From assembly GCF_004323185.1 (NCBI RefSeq), contig NZ_NAPS01000001.1:2508767-2568578 (forward strand): 59,812 nt of DNA, written 5' to 3'. Origin of the DNA: Westiellopsis prolifica IICB1 (GTDB taxonomy: Bacteria > Cyanobacteriota > Cyanobacteriia > Cyanobacteriales > Nostocaceae). Made by a program: the position numbers and the translations under genes. The notes beneath the pieces were generated by a model. It made no database searches, was not told the origin of the DNA, and saw only the letters and a list, made by a program, of their open reading frames with translations. Positions 46,123 through 54,352 of the stretch are shown here, one piece after another (position 1 is the stretch's first letter; each line of letters begins with the position of its first letter).

Positions 46123-46535
46123 GTTTGTTTTTTTGCTGGCGTGAAGTAAATAGGCACTCAGCTAATAGCTGTTATATTCAATGCTAAGTTTTGCTCCTAA
46201 CTTGAAGTTTGACAGTATTATCAATTGTTGACATACATACTGACCATACAAGAAACTATTTAATTGAAAGTAAAAATATTTAATTAAAATTTAACTACTA
46301 GTCTGCTAATTTAGTTTCGATAAGTTTGTAGTAAGCACTTTAGTGCTTGAATATTTGAGGACTAAAGTCCTGACTACAAACCTTGAATTTAAAGTTGATA
46401 ACTTACATCTTGCACCAGTTGCAATTAGCCGTAAAATAAATTTTCGGCTCAAAGCTTAAACCCATTAAAATGGGTTAAAAACCAACTTCAGCTTTCAGCC
46501 CAAATTTTAATTTAGGGCTAGGTGCAAATTAACAG
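46123..46535. repeat. Repeat-filled gap upstream of the giant kinase
   Basis: Positions 46333-46370 hold the hairpins AAGCACTTTAGTGCTT and AGGACTAAAGTCCT, modules related to the 56389 hairpin. Positions 46409-46527 hold an uninterrupted inverted-repeat element with ends CTTGCACC / GGTGCAA and inner arms AACCCATTAAAATGGGTT and GCCCAAATTTTAATTTAGGGC; it is the intact relative of the nested element at 26171-26460. The kinase promoter presumably lies in 46123-46320, which is A+T-rich. Confidence 0.75.
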
Positions 46536-47312
46536 TTAAGGCGAAATCAAATATCGTGTAAATTCACAAAATCCTTGGCCTTCCGCAGCAGTGGTGACAT
46601 AAACAGGCTGATACTGTAACTGTTGTGCGTACTCTAAAACATTGGCGACACCCACAGAAACAGGAAAACAACGGTCATCAAATAAACTTTCATCATTGGG
46701 ACTATCACCAACAGTCACAATTTCTTGGGGTGCGTACTGGGGAAAGTATCTCTGCAACACTTGTAATAACCCAACTGCTTTATCTTGTCCCCAGGGTTTG
46801 ATATGACACTGGACACTGCTGTAAGTAAATCCCCAATTCATTTGCTGACAAAGATGGTTTAAGGTTTGGATTTCGTCTGTACTTAATCCAGCAACACTAA
46901 AAGTCCAGTCAGTAATACGGAAACGATTATCTGAGGATTCTTGCAGATGGGGAAATTCGGTTTGTAATTTTTCAAAAGCCGCAGCTAATTGCTGACGATG
47001 GTTAACTAAATCAGCAATAGGCGTCAAGACTATGGGCTTTTCGCTGTCGCCGGGATAGAACAAACCACCATTTTCGGCTATGGCCCCAAGAACAGGTAAA
47101 TAAGCAGCCACTCCACTTACCCATCCGGCACTACGACCAGTAACAATTAGCACCTTTATTCCAGCATTTGCTAAATCCTCAAAAGCTTGCAACAGTTGAC
47201 TTGTAAACTTACCCCTCGCAGTCAAAGTCCCATCCATATCTGTAGCAATTAGACGAATATTACTGAAGCGATCGCCTGATGAAATTTGAGATAAGGGTAG
47301 GAGTCTGGACAT
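46536..47312 (-). CDS. HAD-IIB family phosphatase
   Basis: From the ATG at 47312 the product is 258 aa. Motif I is TDMDGTL with Asp25 and Asp27, motif II is VTGRSAGW, and motif IV is VGDSPNDESLF with a C2B-type cap between (LPHLQESSDNRFRITDWTFSV). This fits the Cof/sucrose-phosphatase/mannosyl-phosphoglycerate-phosphatase group of Mg-dependent sugar phosphatases; the substrate is unknown. The frame is open upstream to 47369, but that part (SPVSPVSPVSPIPYPLSP) is encoded by tandem repeats and is rejected. The repeats reach to 4 bases before the chosen start, so the usual ribosome-binding region is itself repeat DNA. Confidence 0.85.
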   Translation of the reverse strand: MSRLLPLSQISSGDRFSNIRLIATDMDGTLTARGKFTSQLLQAFEDLANAGIKVLIVTGRSAGWVSGVAAYLPVLGAIAENGGLFYPGDSEKPIVLTPIADLVNHRQQLAAAFEKLQTEFPHLQESSDNRFRITDWTFSVAGLSTDEIQTLNHLCQQMNWGFTYSSVQCHIKPWGQDKAVGLLQVLQRYFPQYAPQEIVTVGDSPNDESLFDDRCFPVSVGVANVLEYAQQLQYQPVYVTTAAEGQGFCEFTRYLISP

Positions 47313-47452
47313 AGGGGATAGGGGATAGGGGATAGGGGACACGGGGGACACGGGGGACACGGGGGACAAGGGAAGGGGGACAAGGGAGAATAATCAATGC
47401 TCAATCCCTTATCCCCGATTTCCAATCCCCGATCCCCGATCCCCGATCACTA
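47313..47452. repeat. Tandem repeats upstream of the HAD gene
   Basis: Positions 47313-47338 hold ATAGGGG heptamers, 47338-47390 hold GGGGGACAC / GGGGGACAAG 9- to 10-base units, and 47405-47450 hold GATCCCC heptamers. All frames remain open. The block separates the HAD gene from the divergent 47536 gene. Confidence 0.88.
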
Positions 47453-47535
47453 AAAAATACCATCAATACGGCAAAATGACATCAAGAATTTGGGCATCCT
47501 ATACATCAAGAGTTAAGTATTGATGTTTGCTTACT

Positions 47536-48315
47536 ATGTCAAATTCTATGTTTATTGTCCAATCCTCTGGGACAAAAACTCAAAAGGTATCTCAACCAAC
47601 CCCCATTAGTGATTCGCAAACAGCACCATTATTAGTGGCTACTTGTGGAGGGTTAGCCTTAGTTGTGATTGCTTTAATTATCTATAGCAAAATGAAAATT
47701 AATCAGCTATACAAAAAGCTCAAGTTTGAAAAATTCCGTACGCGAGAACTAGACAAAAAGTTTAAACTTGCTTTGGATACGATTCGCAAAATGGAAACTA
47801 ATCCTGATTTGATTAACTCACGGGAATTTAATCTAGACTATCTGCGAATGCGAATGTCAGAAGAGGTTTTTCATTTTGCGATTCTCAATCAAATCAAAAT
47901 CAAAGTCAAAGATAAAATTTCTCAAGCACTACGACCCAATCAAGCCCAACAAGGAGTAGTGGGAATTGCTAGCAGTACAGGACGCCAAGTAGATGAAATT
48001 TTTGATGTTGAGTATGAAACTAGTGCTTCATCAAATATTACTAAGCGAGTGCTATTTCGTATTCAAATTCGCCTCATGAAGTTACCAACACAAGCAACTT
48101 CAGCCACAATTAGCCAGATTATCGACTGTATTGAAACTTATCTTGATCCCGCAGATGATGAAGATAATTGGCAACCTACTATTCAAAGTCGAGTTGCTTA
48201 CATGCATTGGGATCAGAAGGCTAAACCCACACCTTTATTGGTTCTAGAACAATCCAATGAAGGCGTGAATGTAACTTTCCGCACTAGCCGCCAGACAAAT
48301 ATTTCAAAAAACTAA
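47536..48315 (+). CDS. Single-pass membrane protein of unknown function
   Basis: This 259-aa protein has a short N-terminal tail, one membrane helix (about 30-55, APLLVATCGGLALVVIALIIYS), a basic coiled-coil-like segment (MKINQLYKKLKFEKFRTRELDKKFKL) and a cytosolic C-terminal domain (about 100-250). That domain is beta-rich, with FDVEYETSASSNITKRVLFRIQIRLM and LDPADDEDNWQPTIQSRVAYMHWD. No enzyme motif was recognised. The ATG at 47536 is chosen over an in-frame TTG at 47527. The gene stands alone. It is probably a lineage-specific cyanobacterial family, but this is inference. Confidence 0.72.
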   Translation: MSNSMFIVQSSGTKTQKVSQPTPISDSQTAPLLVATCGGLALVVIALIIYSKMKINQLYKKLKFEKFRTRELDKKFKLALDTIRKMETNPDLINSREFNLDYLRMRMSEEVFHFAILNQIKIKVKDKISQALRPNQAQQGVVGIASSTGRQVDEIFDVEYETSASSNITKRVLFRIQIRLMKLPTQATSATISQIIDCIETYLDPADDEDNWQPTIQSRVAYMHWDQKAKPTPLLVLEQSNEGVNVTFRTSRQTNISKN

Positions 48316-48383
48316 ATTCTGGTCATTTGTCATTGGTCATTGGTTATTGGTCATGGGTTATTAGTTATTTGTCATTTGTCATT

Positions 48384-48539
48384 AAACCTCTTGCATGAAT
48401 CTTTACTCGCTCCATACCCTAAATCCCTCTTCTAAGCTTGCTAGAGGGTGAGGGTAGTTCCCGTGGCTCCCCTTCTAGTCAAAATTGGGAAAAGAGTTGG
48501 GGATGAGGGCAAGTTTTGCATTCGTGCAAGAAATCTATT
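48384..48539. mobile_element. MITE-like element, family C, copy 2
   Basis: The ends are CTCTTGCATGAATC and the degenerate TTCGTGCAAGAAATCTATTA, with the inner CCTAAATCCCTCTTC / AGAGGGTGAGGG and CCCTTCTAGTCAAAATTGGG segments shared with 23021-23150 in reverse orientation. It lies between the convergent 47536 gene and devA, preceded by GGTCATT heptamers at 48325-48382. Confidence 0.65.
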
Positions 48540-48587
48540 AGTCAGTAAAAACGCGCCAAACTCTTACAAATGACAAATGACAAATAA

Positions 48588-49304
48588 TTAATAAACTTTA
48601 CCTTTTACAACTCCACCTTTAGATTGACGCACTAAAATACCATCTTCCATTTCGACGATGCGATCAGCTATGTCTAAAATCCGGTTATCGTGAGTCACTA
48701 ATAAAATAGATGTTCCTTGTTCTTTAGCAAGACGCTGCATTAATTCCACAACATCGCGTCCTGATTGTTTGTCTAAGGCTGCTGTGGGTTCGTCTGCTAA
48801 GACTAATGCTGGATTGTTGACCAAAGCACGAGCGATCGCGATTCTTTGTTTTTGTCCTCCAGATAAACTATCTGGATAGTAGTTAATTCTTTGTCCTAAA
48901 CCAACTGCTCTGAGTATACTTTCTGCTTTCGCGATCGCTTCTTTTTGAGATATATTTTTGTTCAATTCTACCGCCATTTGTACGTTTTGTCTGGCGGTTA
49001 AGAATTCTAATAAATTATGGGCTTGAAAAATATAACCAATACTGCGCCGGATACTAACTAATTTTGTTTGGCTAGCTCGATATAATTCTCTACCTAAAAA
49101 CTTCAAGCTTCCTTCTTGTACCGAACGCAAACCACCAATTAAGCTTAGTAATGTCGTTTTACCTGACCCTGATGGACCAGTCATCAATACAATTTCACCT
49201 GAATTAATTTCTAGATTAATGTCAAATAAAATTTGTCTTTTCAGCCCACCTTTACCATAATAATGATTGAGGTGTTGAATAGAAATTACAGGTTCTTGTG
49301 TCAT
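48588..49304 (-). CDS. devA: DevA-type ABC exporter ATPase
   Basis: This 238-aa cytosolic ATPase of the MacB/LolD-like class has Walker A GPSGSGKTT, the long signature LSGGQKQRIAIARAL and Walker B LVLADEPTAALD. FQAHNLLEFLTARQNVQMAVEL is a DevA hallmark. With DevC (permease) and DevB (adaptor), plus a TolC-like outer-membrane protein, it exports heterocyst-envelope glycolipids or related lipids. Filamentous cyanobacteria carry several devBCA paralogues, so the cargo here is uncertain. It is the last gene of devB-devC-devA; a 166-bp gap with CTTGTCTCC-type repeats separates it from devC. The start ATG is at 49304. Confidence 0.85.
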   Translation of the reverse strand: MTQEPVISIQHLNHYYGKGGLKRQILFDINLEINSGEIVLMTGPSGSGKTTLLSLIGGLRSVQEGSLKFLGRELYRASQTKLVSIRRSIGYIFQAHNLLEFLTARQNVQMAVELNKNISQKEAIAKAESILRAVGLGQRINYYPDSLSGGQKQRIAIARALVNNPALVLADEPTAALDKQSGRDVVELMQRLAKEQGTSILLVTHDNRILDIADRIVEMEDGILVRQSKGGVVKGKVY

Positions 49305-49470
49305 AGTAAATAGTTAGTCGTTAGTGGCGTAACCAGTCAAAATTCAAAAATCTTCTTAGTGTTGAATGCAGGAATTTTTAATTTTTTTTCCTCCTTGTCT
49401 CCCTTCCCTTGTCTCCCGTATCTCCCTTGTCCTGCTTCCCTTGTCCTCCTTGTCTTTCTTCCATTACCCA

Positions 49471-50628
49471 TTAAAAAATATCTGCGGGGTCGGCATATCG
49501 TAATTTTCTAACTGCGATCGCACCAGAAATAAAACACATAATAATTGTTAAAATTAGTACTTGAATTGCTCGTGCAACACTCATATAAACTGGTAATAGA
49601 GTTGCTTGTCTAGCTTGTTGATAAATAAATAAAGAAAAAGCAAATCCTGGTACATATCCTAAAACTGCCAAAATCAAAGCTTCTTGTAGAATTACAATCA
49701 GTAAGTATTCTTGTGCATAACCAATTGCTTTGAGAGTTGCATATTCGACTAAATGATCTGCGACTTCTGTATAAAGGATTTGATAAACAATCACAGTTCC
49801 AACGATAAATCCCATGATTGTTCCTAAAGTAAAAATAAAGCCAATCGCTGTACTACTTGCCCAAAAGTTTCTCTCTTTATCAATATATTCTTGCTTCGTT
49901 AAAACTCTCACATCTGATGGTAAATAATTTCTTAATTCTTTAGCAACAGTGTCTGCATTCGCACCTGGCTTAAGTCTAATTACACCAATATCAATTAATC
50001 CGGGCTGTCGATTGACAAATAACCGTAAAAAGTTGACATCACTAGTAATTAAGTTACCATCTGCACCAAAAGAAGCGCCTAAAGTAAATAAACCTCCTAC
50101 CTTAATTGATCGTCTTCTCACTTCTGCTGTCACTAATTTTCCTTCTTGAAAATTAGCAGCTATTGGTCCATACTCTTGTCGAGATGATTTGTCATATAAA
50201 ACCACATCTGGAATTTTAATTTTGTCTAAATTTTCTTCCAGCCCCTCTAATTTTAATACGTTAGATTCGGGGTTAAAACCAATTACAAGCAAGTTACGGG
50301 GAATGCCTGTGATTGGATTTTTCCAGCTAGTATAGTCTACGTAAAGAGGATGTACTGATTGTACTGCTTTTAAATCTAAAGCTTTATATAAACGTCTCTG
50401 GGAAAACGGCTTCATTGACAGTAAGGCACTGGATTGAGGATTAATTAAAACAATGTCGCCCTGTAAACTACTATGAAACCTAACGTTACTATAATACAGA
50501 GAATCCCGAAATCCAAGTTGCATAAACATTAAAATATCGGCAAAAGCAATTCCTGCTAAAGCTACAGCTAGGCGCGTTCTTTCACGTTTGAGTTGTAACC
50601 AAGCCAGAGGTATTTTGCTGCCAAACAT
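49471..50628 (-). CDS. devC: DevC-type ABC exporter permease
   Basis: This 385-aa inner-membrane protein has one N-terminal helix (about 17-37, RLAVALAGIAFADILMFMQLGF), a large periplasmic domain (38-260) and three C-terminal helices (FIFTLGTIMGFIVGTVIVYQIL, LIVILQEALILAVLGYVPGFAF, IQVLILTIIMCFISGAIAV), the MacB-like FtsX topology. KIPLAWLQLKRERTRLAVALAG is the DevC signature. The ATG at 50628 with GGAGAC about 9 bases upstream is preferred over a TTG at 50643. It lies 99 bp after devB, in one operon. Confidence 0.87.
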   Translation of the reverse strand: MFGSKIPLAWLQLKRERTRLAVALAGIAFADILMFMQLGFRDSLYYSNVRFHSSLQGDIVLINPQSSALLSMKPFSQRRLYKALDLKAVQSVHPLYVDYTSWKNPITGIPRNLLVIGFNPESNVLKLEGLEENLDKIKIPDVVLYDKSSRQEYGPIAANFQEGKLVTAEVRRRSIKVGGLFTLGASFGADGNLITSDVNFLRLFVNRQPGLIDIGVIRLKPGANADTVAKELRNYLPSDVRVLTKQEYIDKERNFWASSTAIGFIFTLGTIMGFIVGTVIVYQILYTEVADHLVEYATLKAIGYAQEYLLIVILQEALILAVLGYVPGFAFSLFIYQQARQATLLPVYMSVARAIQVLILTIIMCFISGAIAVRKLRYADPADIF

Positions 50629-50727
50629 TATGTTTGTCTCCAAGCATTTTATGTAAAAAAAATTGAAATATATTTCTCAGTGAAAAGCTAAATTATGACT
50701 TGAATTTCATAATTTATAATTCATAAT

Positions 50728-52020
50728 TCAAAGATCAATACTCACAACTACCTTGGCATAAGTTAAGCCTGCTACTTTAGCACTATCTTCAGCAGATAAG
50801 GCTATTTTGACTTCTACTACTCTTGCATCTACATCTGCGGCTGGATCTGTATTGAGTACATCTTTCTTACCTACTTTTCTACCAATTTCGCTCACTGTTC
50901 CCTTTAATTCACCGTTAAAAGCTCCATTTTCACTACTAATTGTTGCTTCTTGACCAAGACGTACTTTCCCAATTGTGTCTTCAGAAACTTCAGCAACAAC
51001 TATCATTTGATCGGTTTTTCCAATCTCAGCAATACCATCTACGCCCATTGTTTCCCCAGCCTTAGTATGAATTTTTAAAACTTCTCCGGTCATGGATGCT
51101 TCAACATAGCTTAAGCGCAGTTGTGCTTCTGCTTTTCTGAGATTAGCGATCGCATTTACATATTGAGCTTGTACTATTTGCAAATTAGTCGGACGAGTAT
51201 CGAGAAGTCTTTGCAATCTGGCTCTTTCTTCATCAATTTGTTGTTGTAAAATCGCTATGGTTTTATCTCGATTTACTTGAGCTTCTGCAATTTGTTGTTG
51301 CAAAGTTGCAATAGTTTGTCTACGTGTGGCTTGGGTTTCAGCTAGTTGCTCACCAAATGTGACTGCACTCAAGCGTCTATTGTCACGCTCTTGCTGAGAA
51401 ATTGCGCCTTCTCTGTATAACATTTCATAGCGTTGAGCATCGACTTGGGCGTTACGTTGTTGGGCTTGAACACGCGCAACACTTGCTCCAAAAACATCTC
51501 TTTGTCCTCTTAATTCTGCTTCTATACGGTTAATTAAGGCTCGTTGAGCAACACTTTCACCACGCAACTGAGCGTTTAAGCGAGCAATAACTGCTCTTTG
51601 AGCTTCGATGTCTTTTGGTAAAGTCGCTCTGATTTGTTCCAAGTTAGCACGGGCTTCTTGAACTCTGGCTCTGGCTTCTTCCAATACAGCTTTGTTATTA
51701 CCAAAGCTATCTAAAATCGCTACTACTTGACCTTTTCTAACACGTTCTCCTTCTTTGATCAAAAGTTGTTCAACTCGCGAAGTCCCCTGGATTCCTGTGG
51801 GAGCAGAAAGTTTGATCACGTCTCCTAGCGGTTGTATACGTCCCACAGCATGAACAGTGGTGACAATTGGTGCGCTGGCTATCGGTTCAGTTTGTTTCAC
51901 CTGATCCATTTTCGCCATAGTCAGCACCCCAGCCGCAACTGTGACTGGTAGAGCGATCGCGATCGCCCACCAAAGTTGAGGTTGTTCTCTAAATGCTGAT
52001 TCCTCTGTCATCCGCGTCAT
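50728..52020 (-). CDS. devB: DevB-type periplasmic adaptor (HlyD family)
   Basis: This 430-aa membrane-fusion protein has one N-terminal helix (about 16-36, WAIAIALPVTVAAGVLTMAK). A split lipoyl/biotinyl domain (VGRIQPLGDVIKLSAPTG...KGQVVAIL and the matching VEASMTGEVLKIHTKAGE) flanks a very long coiled coil (about 110-300, rich in ARVQEARANLEQIRATL-type heptads), followed by a beta-barrel domain. It bridges DevC to an outer-membrane TolC homologue. The start ATG at 52020 has AAGGG nine bases upstream. It is first in the devBCA operon, with a 515-bp upstream gap. Confidence 0.86.
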   Translation of the reverse strand: MTRMTEESAFREQPQLWWAIAIALPVTVAAGVLTMAKMDQVKQTEPIASAPIVTTVHAVGRIQPLGDVIKLSAPTGIQGTSRVEQLLIKEGERVRKGQVVAILDSFGNNKAVLEEARARVQEARANLEQIRATLPKDIEAQRAVIARLNAQLRGESVAQRALINRIEAELRGQRDVFGASVARVQAQQRNAQVDAQRYEMLYREGAISQQERDNRRLSAVTFGEQLAETQATRRQTIATLQQQIAEAQVNRDKTIAILQQQIDEERARLQRLLDTRPTNLQIVQAQYVNAIANLRKAEAQLRLSYVEASMTGEVLKIHTKAGETMGVDGIAEIGKTDQMIVVAEVSEDTIGKVRLGQEATISSENGAFNGELKGTVSEIGRKVGKKDVLNTDPAADVDARVVEVKIALSAEDSAKVAGLTYAKVVVSIDL

Positions 52021-52535
52021 TGTAAATTACCCTTATCTTTAAATTTTGCTAATACTAAAGCAAGTAAAAAGTAGCGAATTAAGCATAGTTATATGAATTA
52101 GAAATAAATTTGGATAAATAACAAAATAACAACTATAAATTCCAAAAATTTAAAGCTGTTCCTGATCTTCAATTTTTATTTATCAAGACAATTCAACGCC
52201 AATGTTTTTCACAATGGCGCTTGTGGATACACTAACTATCAATGACAAATCAATTATTTAATAGATAGTTAGATGAAGGTTTGGTAAAATAAAAAAAGTA
52301 AAATTGTTACTATTAGATACACCTGGTTGTTTGAAGAGATGCAGTGGAGTTTATAGTCGCTATTACAGTTATATTACTCCATTTTATTCGCTTTAAATAA
52401 ATTCTATATTAATAAGTTTTGGTGAAACGTAACAAACCTAACAGATGATAGGTAATTGGTAATTGGTAATGGAAAATATTAATTACAAACAACCAGCTAC
52501 CAACCACCAACCACCAACTAATAACAAAAAAATAA
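52021..52535. other. Upstream region of devB with hairpins and short repeats
   Basis: It contains a perfect 9-bp hairpin (CTAACTATC at 52232-52240, GATAGTTAG at 52264-52272), an imperfect CGCCAATG / CAATGGCG hairpin at 52198-52220, and GGTAATT and CAACCAC tandem repeats at 52451-52520 near pcyA's end. A weak NtcA-like site (GTATCTAATAGTAA, minus strand, 52320-52307) has five of six fixed bases but no well-placed -10 box. The region is A+T-rich and probably holds the devB promoter. Confidence 0.5.
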
Positions 52536-53273
52536 TTAATTCGGTAGGTCAAATAAAACAGTAGTCATATAATTATCTGCCCATTCTGAACCAAAAGCTT
52601 TTTCTAATACACGACGAGTTTTATCGTTTTGCTGTTGTTTGGTACAGTAATTATGTTGTCCAGCAATAATTTGCACCATTTTGTCGGGTGAAATTTGGTT
52701 AGAAGCGATCGCATTTTGACAATGAATGTCTAAAAATGCTTCTACGCGTTTGAGAAAAATTGCTTCTTCTTCGGTGGAACTCGGACGCACAAACATACAA
52801 AACTCAGAAAAGATATCTCCCCACTCTGGTAAATCACGCGGTTGGGAAAAATTCATTACTGGTAACGCCACGAGTGCAGAAGTATAATATTCACTCAAAG
52901 AGTGGTCAGAGTTAACAGGTGAAAGATCAGCGATCGCTGCACTAATTTGACCTCTACCACCAACCAAGTCACAACCAAACATTGGCAAGTCATATTCTGG
53001 TCGAGGAAACATCACACAGTGGAGAATATCCAGCATGTTTCCCACCTTTGCTAATTCTAAATGCATTTTACGGAACTGAGGCGTTTGATAACAGCGATTT
53101 TCAATGATTAATTTTTCGCCTTCTAATCTACCTTCCACATACCCCAACTCCGCAGGTAAATGGTAGGGCGAAAGGTCTAGGTGTTTATGCCAAGCTGCTT
53201 CAATAGTATTAGCAAGTTGACAAATCAGGGGATGTTGTTGATCACGCAGTGAGGGAATAGAAGTTGTTGACAT
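52536..53273 (-). CDS. pcyA: Phycocyanobilin:ferredoxin oxidoreductase
   Basis: PcyA reduces biliverdin IXalpha by four electrons from ferredoxin to phycocyanobilin, the chromophore of phycobilisomes and cyanobacterial phytochromes. The 245-aa length is normal. The catalytic residues known as Glu76, His88 and Asp105 in Synechocystis correspond here to Glu73 (HLELAKVGN), His85 (DILHCVMFP) and Asp102 ([11 protein letters not shown]), with the same spacing of 12 and 17. The C-terminal [25 protein letters not shown] is also conserved. The start ATG is at 53273. Only 10 bp upstream a 71-bp sequence begins that is duplicated at 53783-53853, so its promoter region has been rearranged. Confidence 0.96.
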   Translation of the reverse strand: MSTTSIPSLRDQQHPLICQLANTIEAAWHKHLDLSPYHLPAELGYVEGRLEGEKLIIENRCYQTPQFRKMHLELAKVGNMLDILHCVMFPRPEYDLPMFGCDLVGGRGQISAAIADLSPVNSDHSLSEYYTSALVALPVMNFSQPRDLPEWGDIFSEFCMFVRPSSTEEEAIFLKRVEAFLDIHCQNAIASNQISPDKMVQIIAGQHNYCTKQQQNDKTRRVLEKAFGSEWADNYMTTVLFDLPN

Positions 53274-53283
53274 TTTTTAACCC

Positions 53284-53354
53284 AGCAATCTTAATCTAGT
53301 AGTCAGTGTACAGCCCACCATACACCGCCTAATCCAGGTTGCAACATATTTCAA
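53284..53354. repeat. 71-bp direct repeat, copy 1 (next to pcyA)
   Basis: It is identical to 53783-53853 except for one base (T or C in CTAGTAGYCAGTG). The two copies flank the 69-aa gene and gene fragments. In this copy the minus-strand frame that opens in the repeat (MVGCTLTTRLRLLG) stops at once, just before pcyA. Confidence 0.92.
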
Positions 53355-53455
53355 GGGTCACAAACTGGAATCGCTTGCTTGGCGATCGCTTCATCAGTCT
53401 TGATGACCCGTTCTACTCCTGTTTTAGCAATTTCTAGCAGTAACCATTCAAGATT
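53351..53455 (-). pseudogene. Fragment of a small gene, related to the 42-aa frame
   Basis: The minus-strand frame reads EWLLLEIAKTGVERVIKTDE then AIAKQAIPVCDP and stop (TGA at 53353-53351). It has no start codon and overlaps the end of the 69-aa gene in another frame. The core AKTGVER.IK.DE resembles AKTGVEQAIEQDE of the frame at 53692-53820, so it looks like a decayed second copy. It might instead be the C-terminal remnant of a toxin gene. Confidence 0.4.
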
Positions 53456-53657
53456 TCGCCTCCAAAATTTGAAAGATGGAGTCGCGGTTAACCAGTTCAG
53501 TTGTTTCACCTTCCGCGATCGCTCGTTCCATTGCTATGTCTTCAATAATTTCTGCCAAAAATTCAGAGACTTCTTCACGGTTATCACGAATCAATTCGAC
53601 AATCGCACTTTTCAAGATTTCCTTGAATTGTTCTTGGTTTAGGGTCATCTCAGACAT
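53448..53657 (-). CDS. Small acidic antitoxin-like protein
   Basis: This 69-aa helical protein (MSEMTLNQEQFKEILKSAIV onward) has conserved-looking EFLAEIIEDIAMERAIAEGE and a C-terminal VNRDSIFQILE. Small acidic proteins with EDIAMERAI.EGE...R..IF.IL motifs in cyanobacteria are usually found next to RelE/ParE toxins. No intact toxin is present here; only fragments follow. The start ATG is at 53657 (or at 53645). The gene is flanked by the 71-bp direct repeats. Confidence 0.65.
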   Translation of the reverse strand: MSEMTLNQEQFKEILKSAIVELIRDNREEVSEFLAEIIEDIAMERAIAEGETTELVNRDSIFQILEAKS

Positions 53658-53691
53658 TATGCCTCCATTAAATTAAGTTGAATTTGATAAA

Positions 53692-53820
53692 TTAATGCCA
53701 ACCGCTTTCAAGTTGCTGGTTTATCCAAGTAGTTGTCTTCTCTTCATCCTGCTCGATCGCCTGTTCTACTCCTGTTTTAGCAAGCAATCTTAATCTAGTA
53801 GCCAGTGTACAGCCCACCAT
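53692..53820 (-). CDS. Possible 42-aa protein overlapping the 71-bp repeat
   Basis: The ATG at 53820 opens a frame of 42 codons (MVGCTLATRLRLLAKTGVEQ, then AIEQDEEKTTTWINQQLESG, then WH) ending at TAA, 34 bp before the 69-aa gene. The first 13 codons lie in the 71-bp repeat, so the true start may be later (TTG in LRLL). The Glu/Asp/Lys-rich helix and final WINQQLESGW look protein-like. It could be a small partner of the 69-aa protein, or a remnant. Confidence 0.35.
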   Translation of the reverse strand: MVGCTLATRLRLLAKTGVEQAIEQDEEKTTTWINQQLESGWH

Positions 53821-53853
53821 ACACCGCCTAATCCAGGTTGCAACATATTTCAA
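53783..53853. repeat. 71-bp direct repeat, copy 2
   Basis: It is the partner of 53284-53354, 70 of 71 bases identical. In this copy the sequence runs without a break into the 42-aa frame, suggesting that it is the original and that the pcyA-side copy is derived. Confidence 0.92.
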
Positions 53854-54010
53854 TTGTTAGTGATTGGTGAGTAGGAGTGCAAACAACAAACAATCAAATT
53901 GAAAAAGTTAAGTTATGAGACAATCTCTTTTGAAAAATATTAGTAATTTTGTAGTCTTAGTTACAGAAATATTTTTGAATAAGCACTTGGCTGAAGGTTA
54001 AGGCAGAGCC

Positions 54011-54304
54011 ATGAAATTAGATTTAAGTAGACCAGATTTTGCAGTACAGTCCAGAAAATGCTACTTGGATTGGTCAACTGATGAGTTTGAAATCAAAATC
54101 GACCAGCAAAATTTTCAAGCTAATACCTGGGTGAAACTCTTAGAACTTCCCAACCCCTACAGCTTTGACGAAGCACTGCTGCTGTGTCCAATATCTCAAT
54201 CTGAATGGGTAGCCTGGATACCAGATCATGGAGAAGCAGTATTGACTACCAGGCAAGTCAATGGTCATTTGTCATTTATCATTTGTCATGAATCTGTTAA
54301 TTGA
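54011..54304 (+). CDS. Small conserved-looking hypothetical protein with repeat-derived tail
   Basis: This 97-aa protein begins MKLDLSRPDFAVQSRKCYLD. The body (to VLTTRQ, residue 82) is a compact beta-rich domain with SEWVAWIPDHGEAVLTT. The last 14 residues (VNGHLSFIICHESV onward) are encoded by GGTCATTTGTCATT-type tandem repeat DNA, so the original stop seems to have been lost or moved. No known function was recognised. The start ATG is at 54011; GGCAGAG lies a few bases before it. It is convergent with the ABC ATPase gene. Confidence 0.65.
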   Translation: MKLDLSRPDFAVQSRKCYLDWSTDEFEIKIDQQNFQANTWVKLLELPNPYSFDEALLLCPISQSEWVAWIPDHGEAVLTTRQVNGHLSFIICHESVN

Positions 54305-54352
54305 TAACTGATAACTGACAAGTCTCCCTTGTCCCCGATTCCCAATCCCCAA

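Noticed and set aside
47313-47369. N-terminal extension of the HAD phosphatase
   Set aside because: SPVSPVSPVSP is translated tandem repeat; HAD proteins start close to motif I.
52307-52320. NtcA site upstream of devB
   Set aside because: GTATCTAATAGTAA has five of six fixed bases, but no TAN3T box lies at the required distance, so it is too weak to call although dev genes are known NtcA targets.
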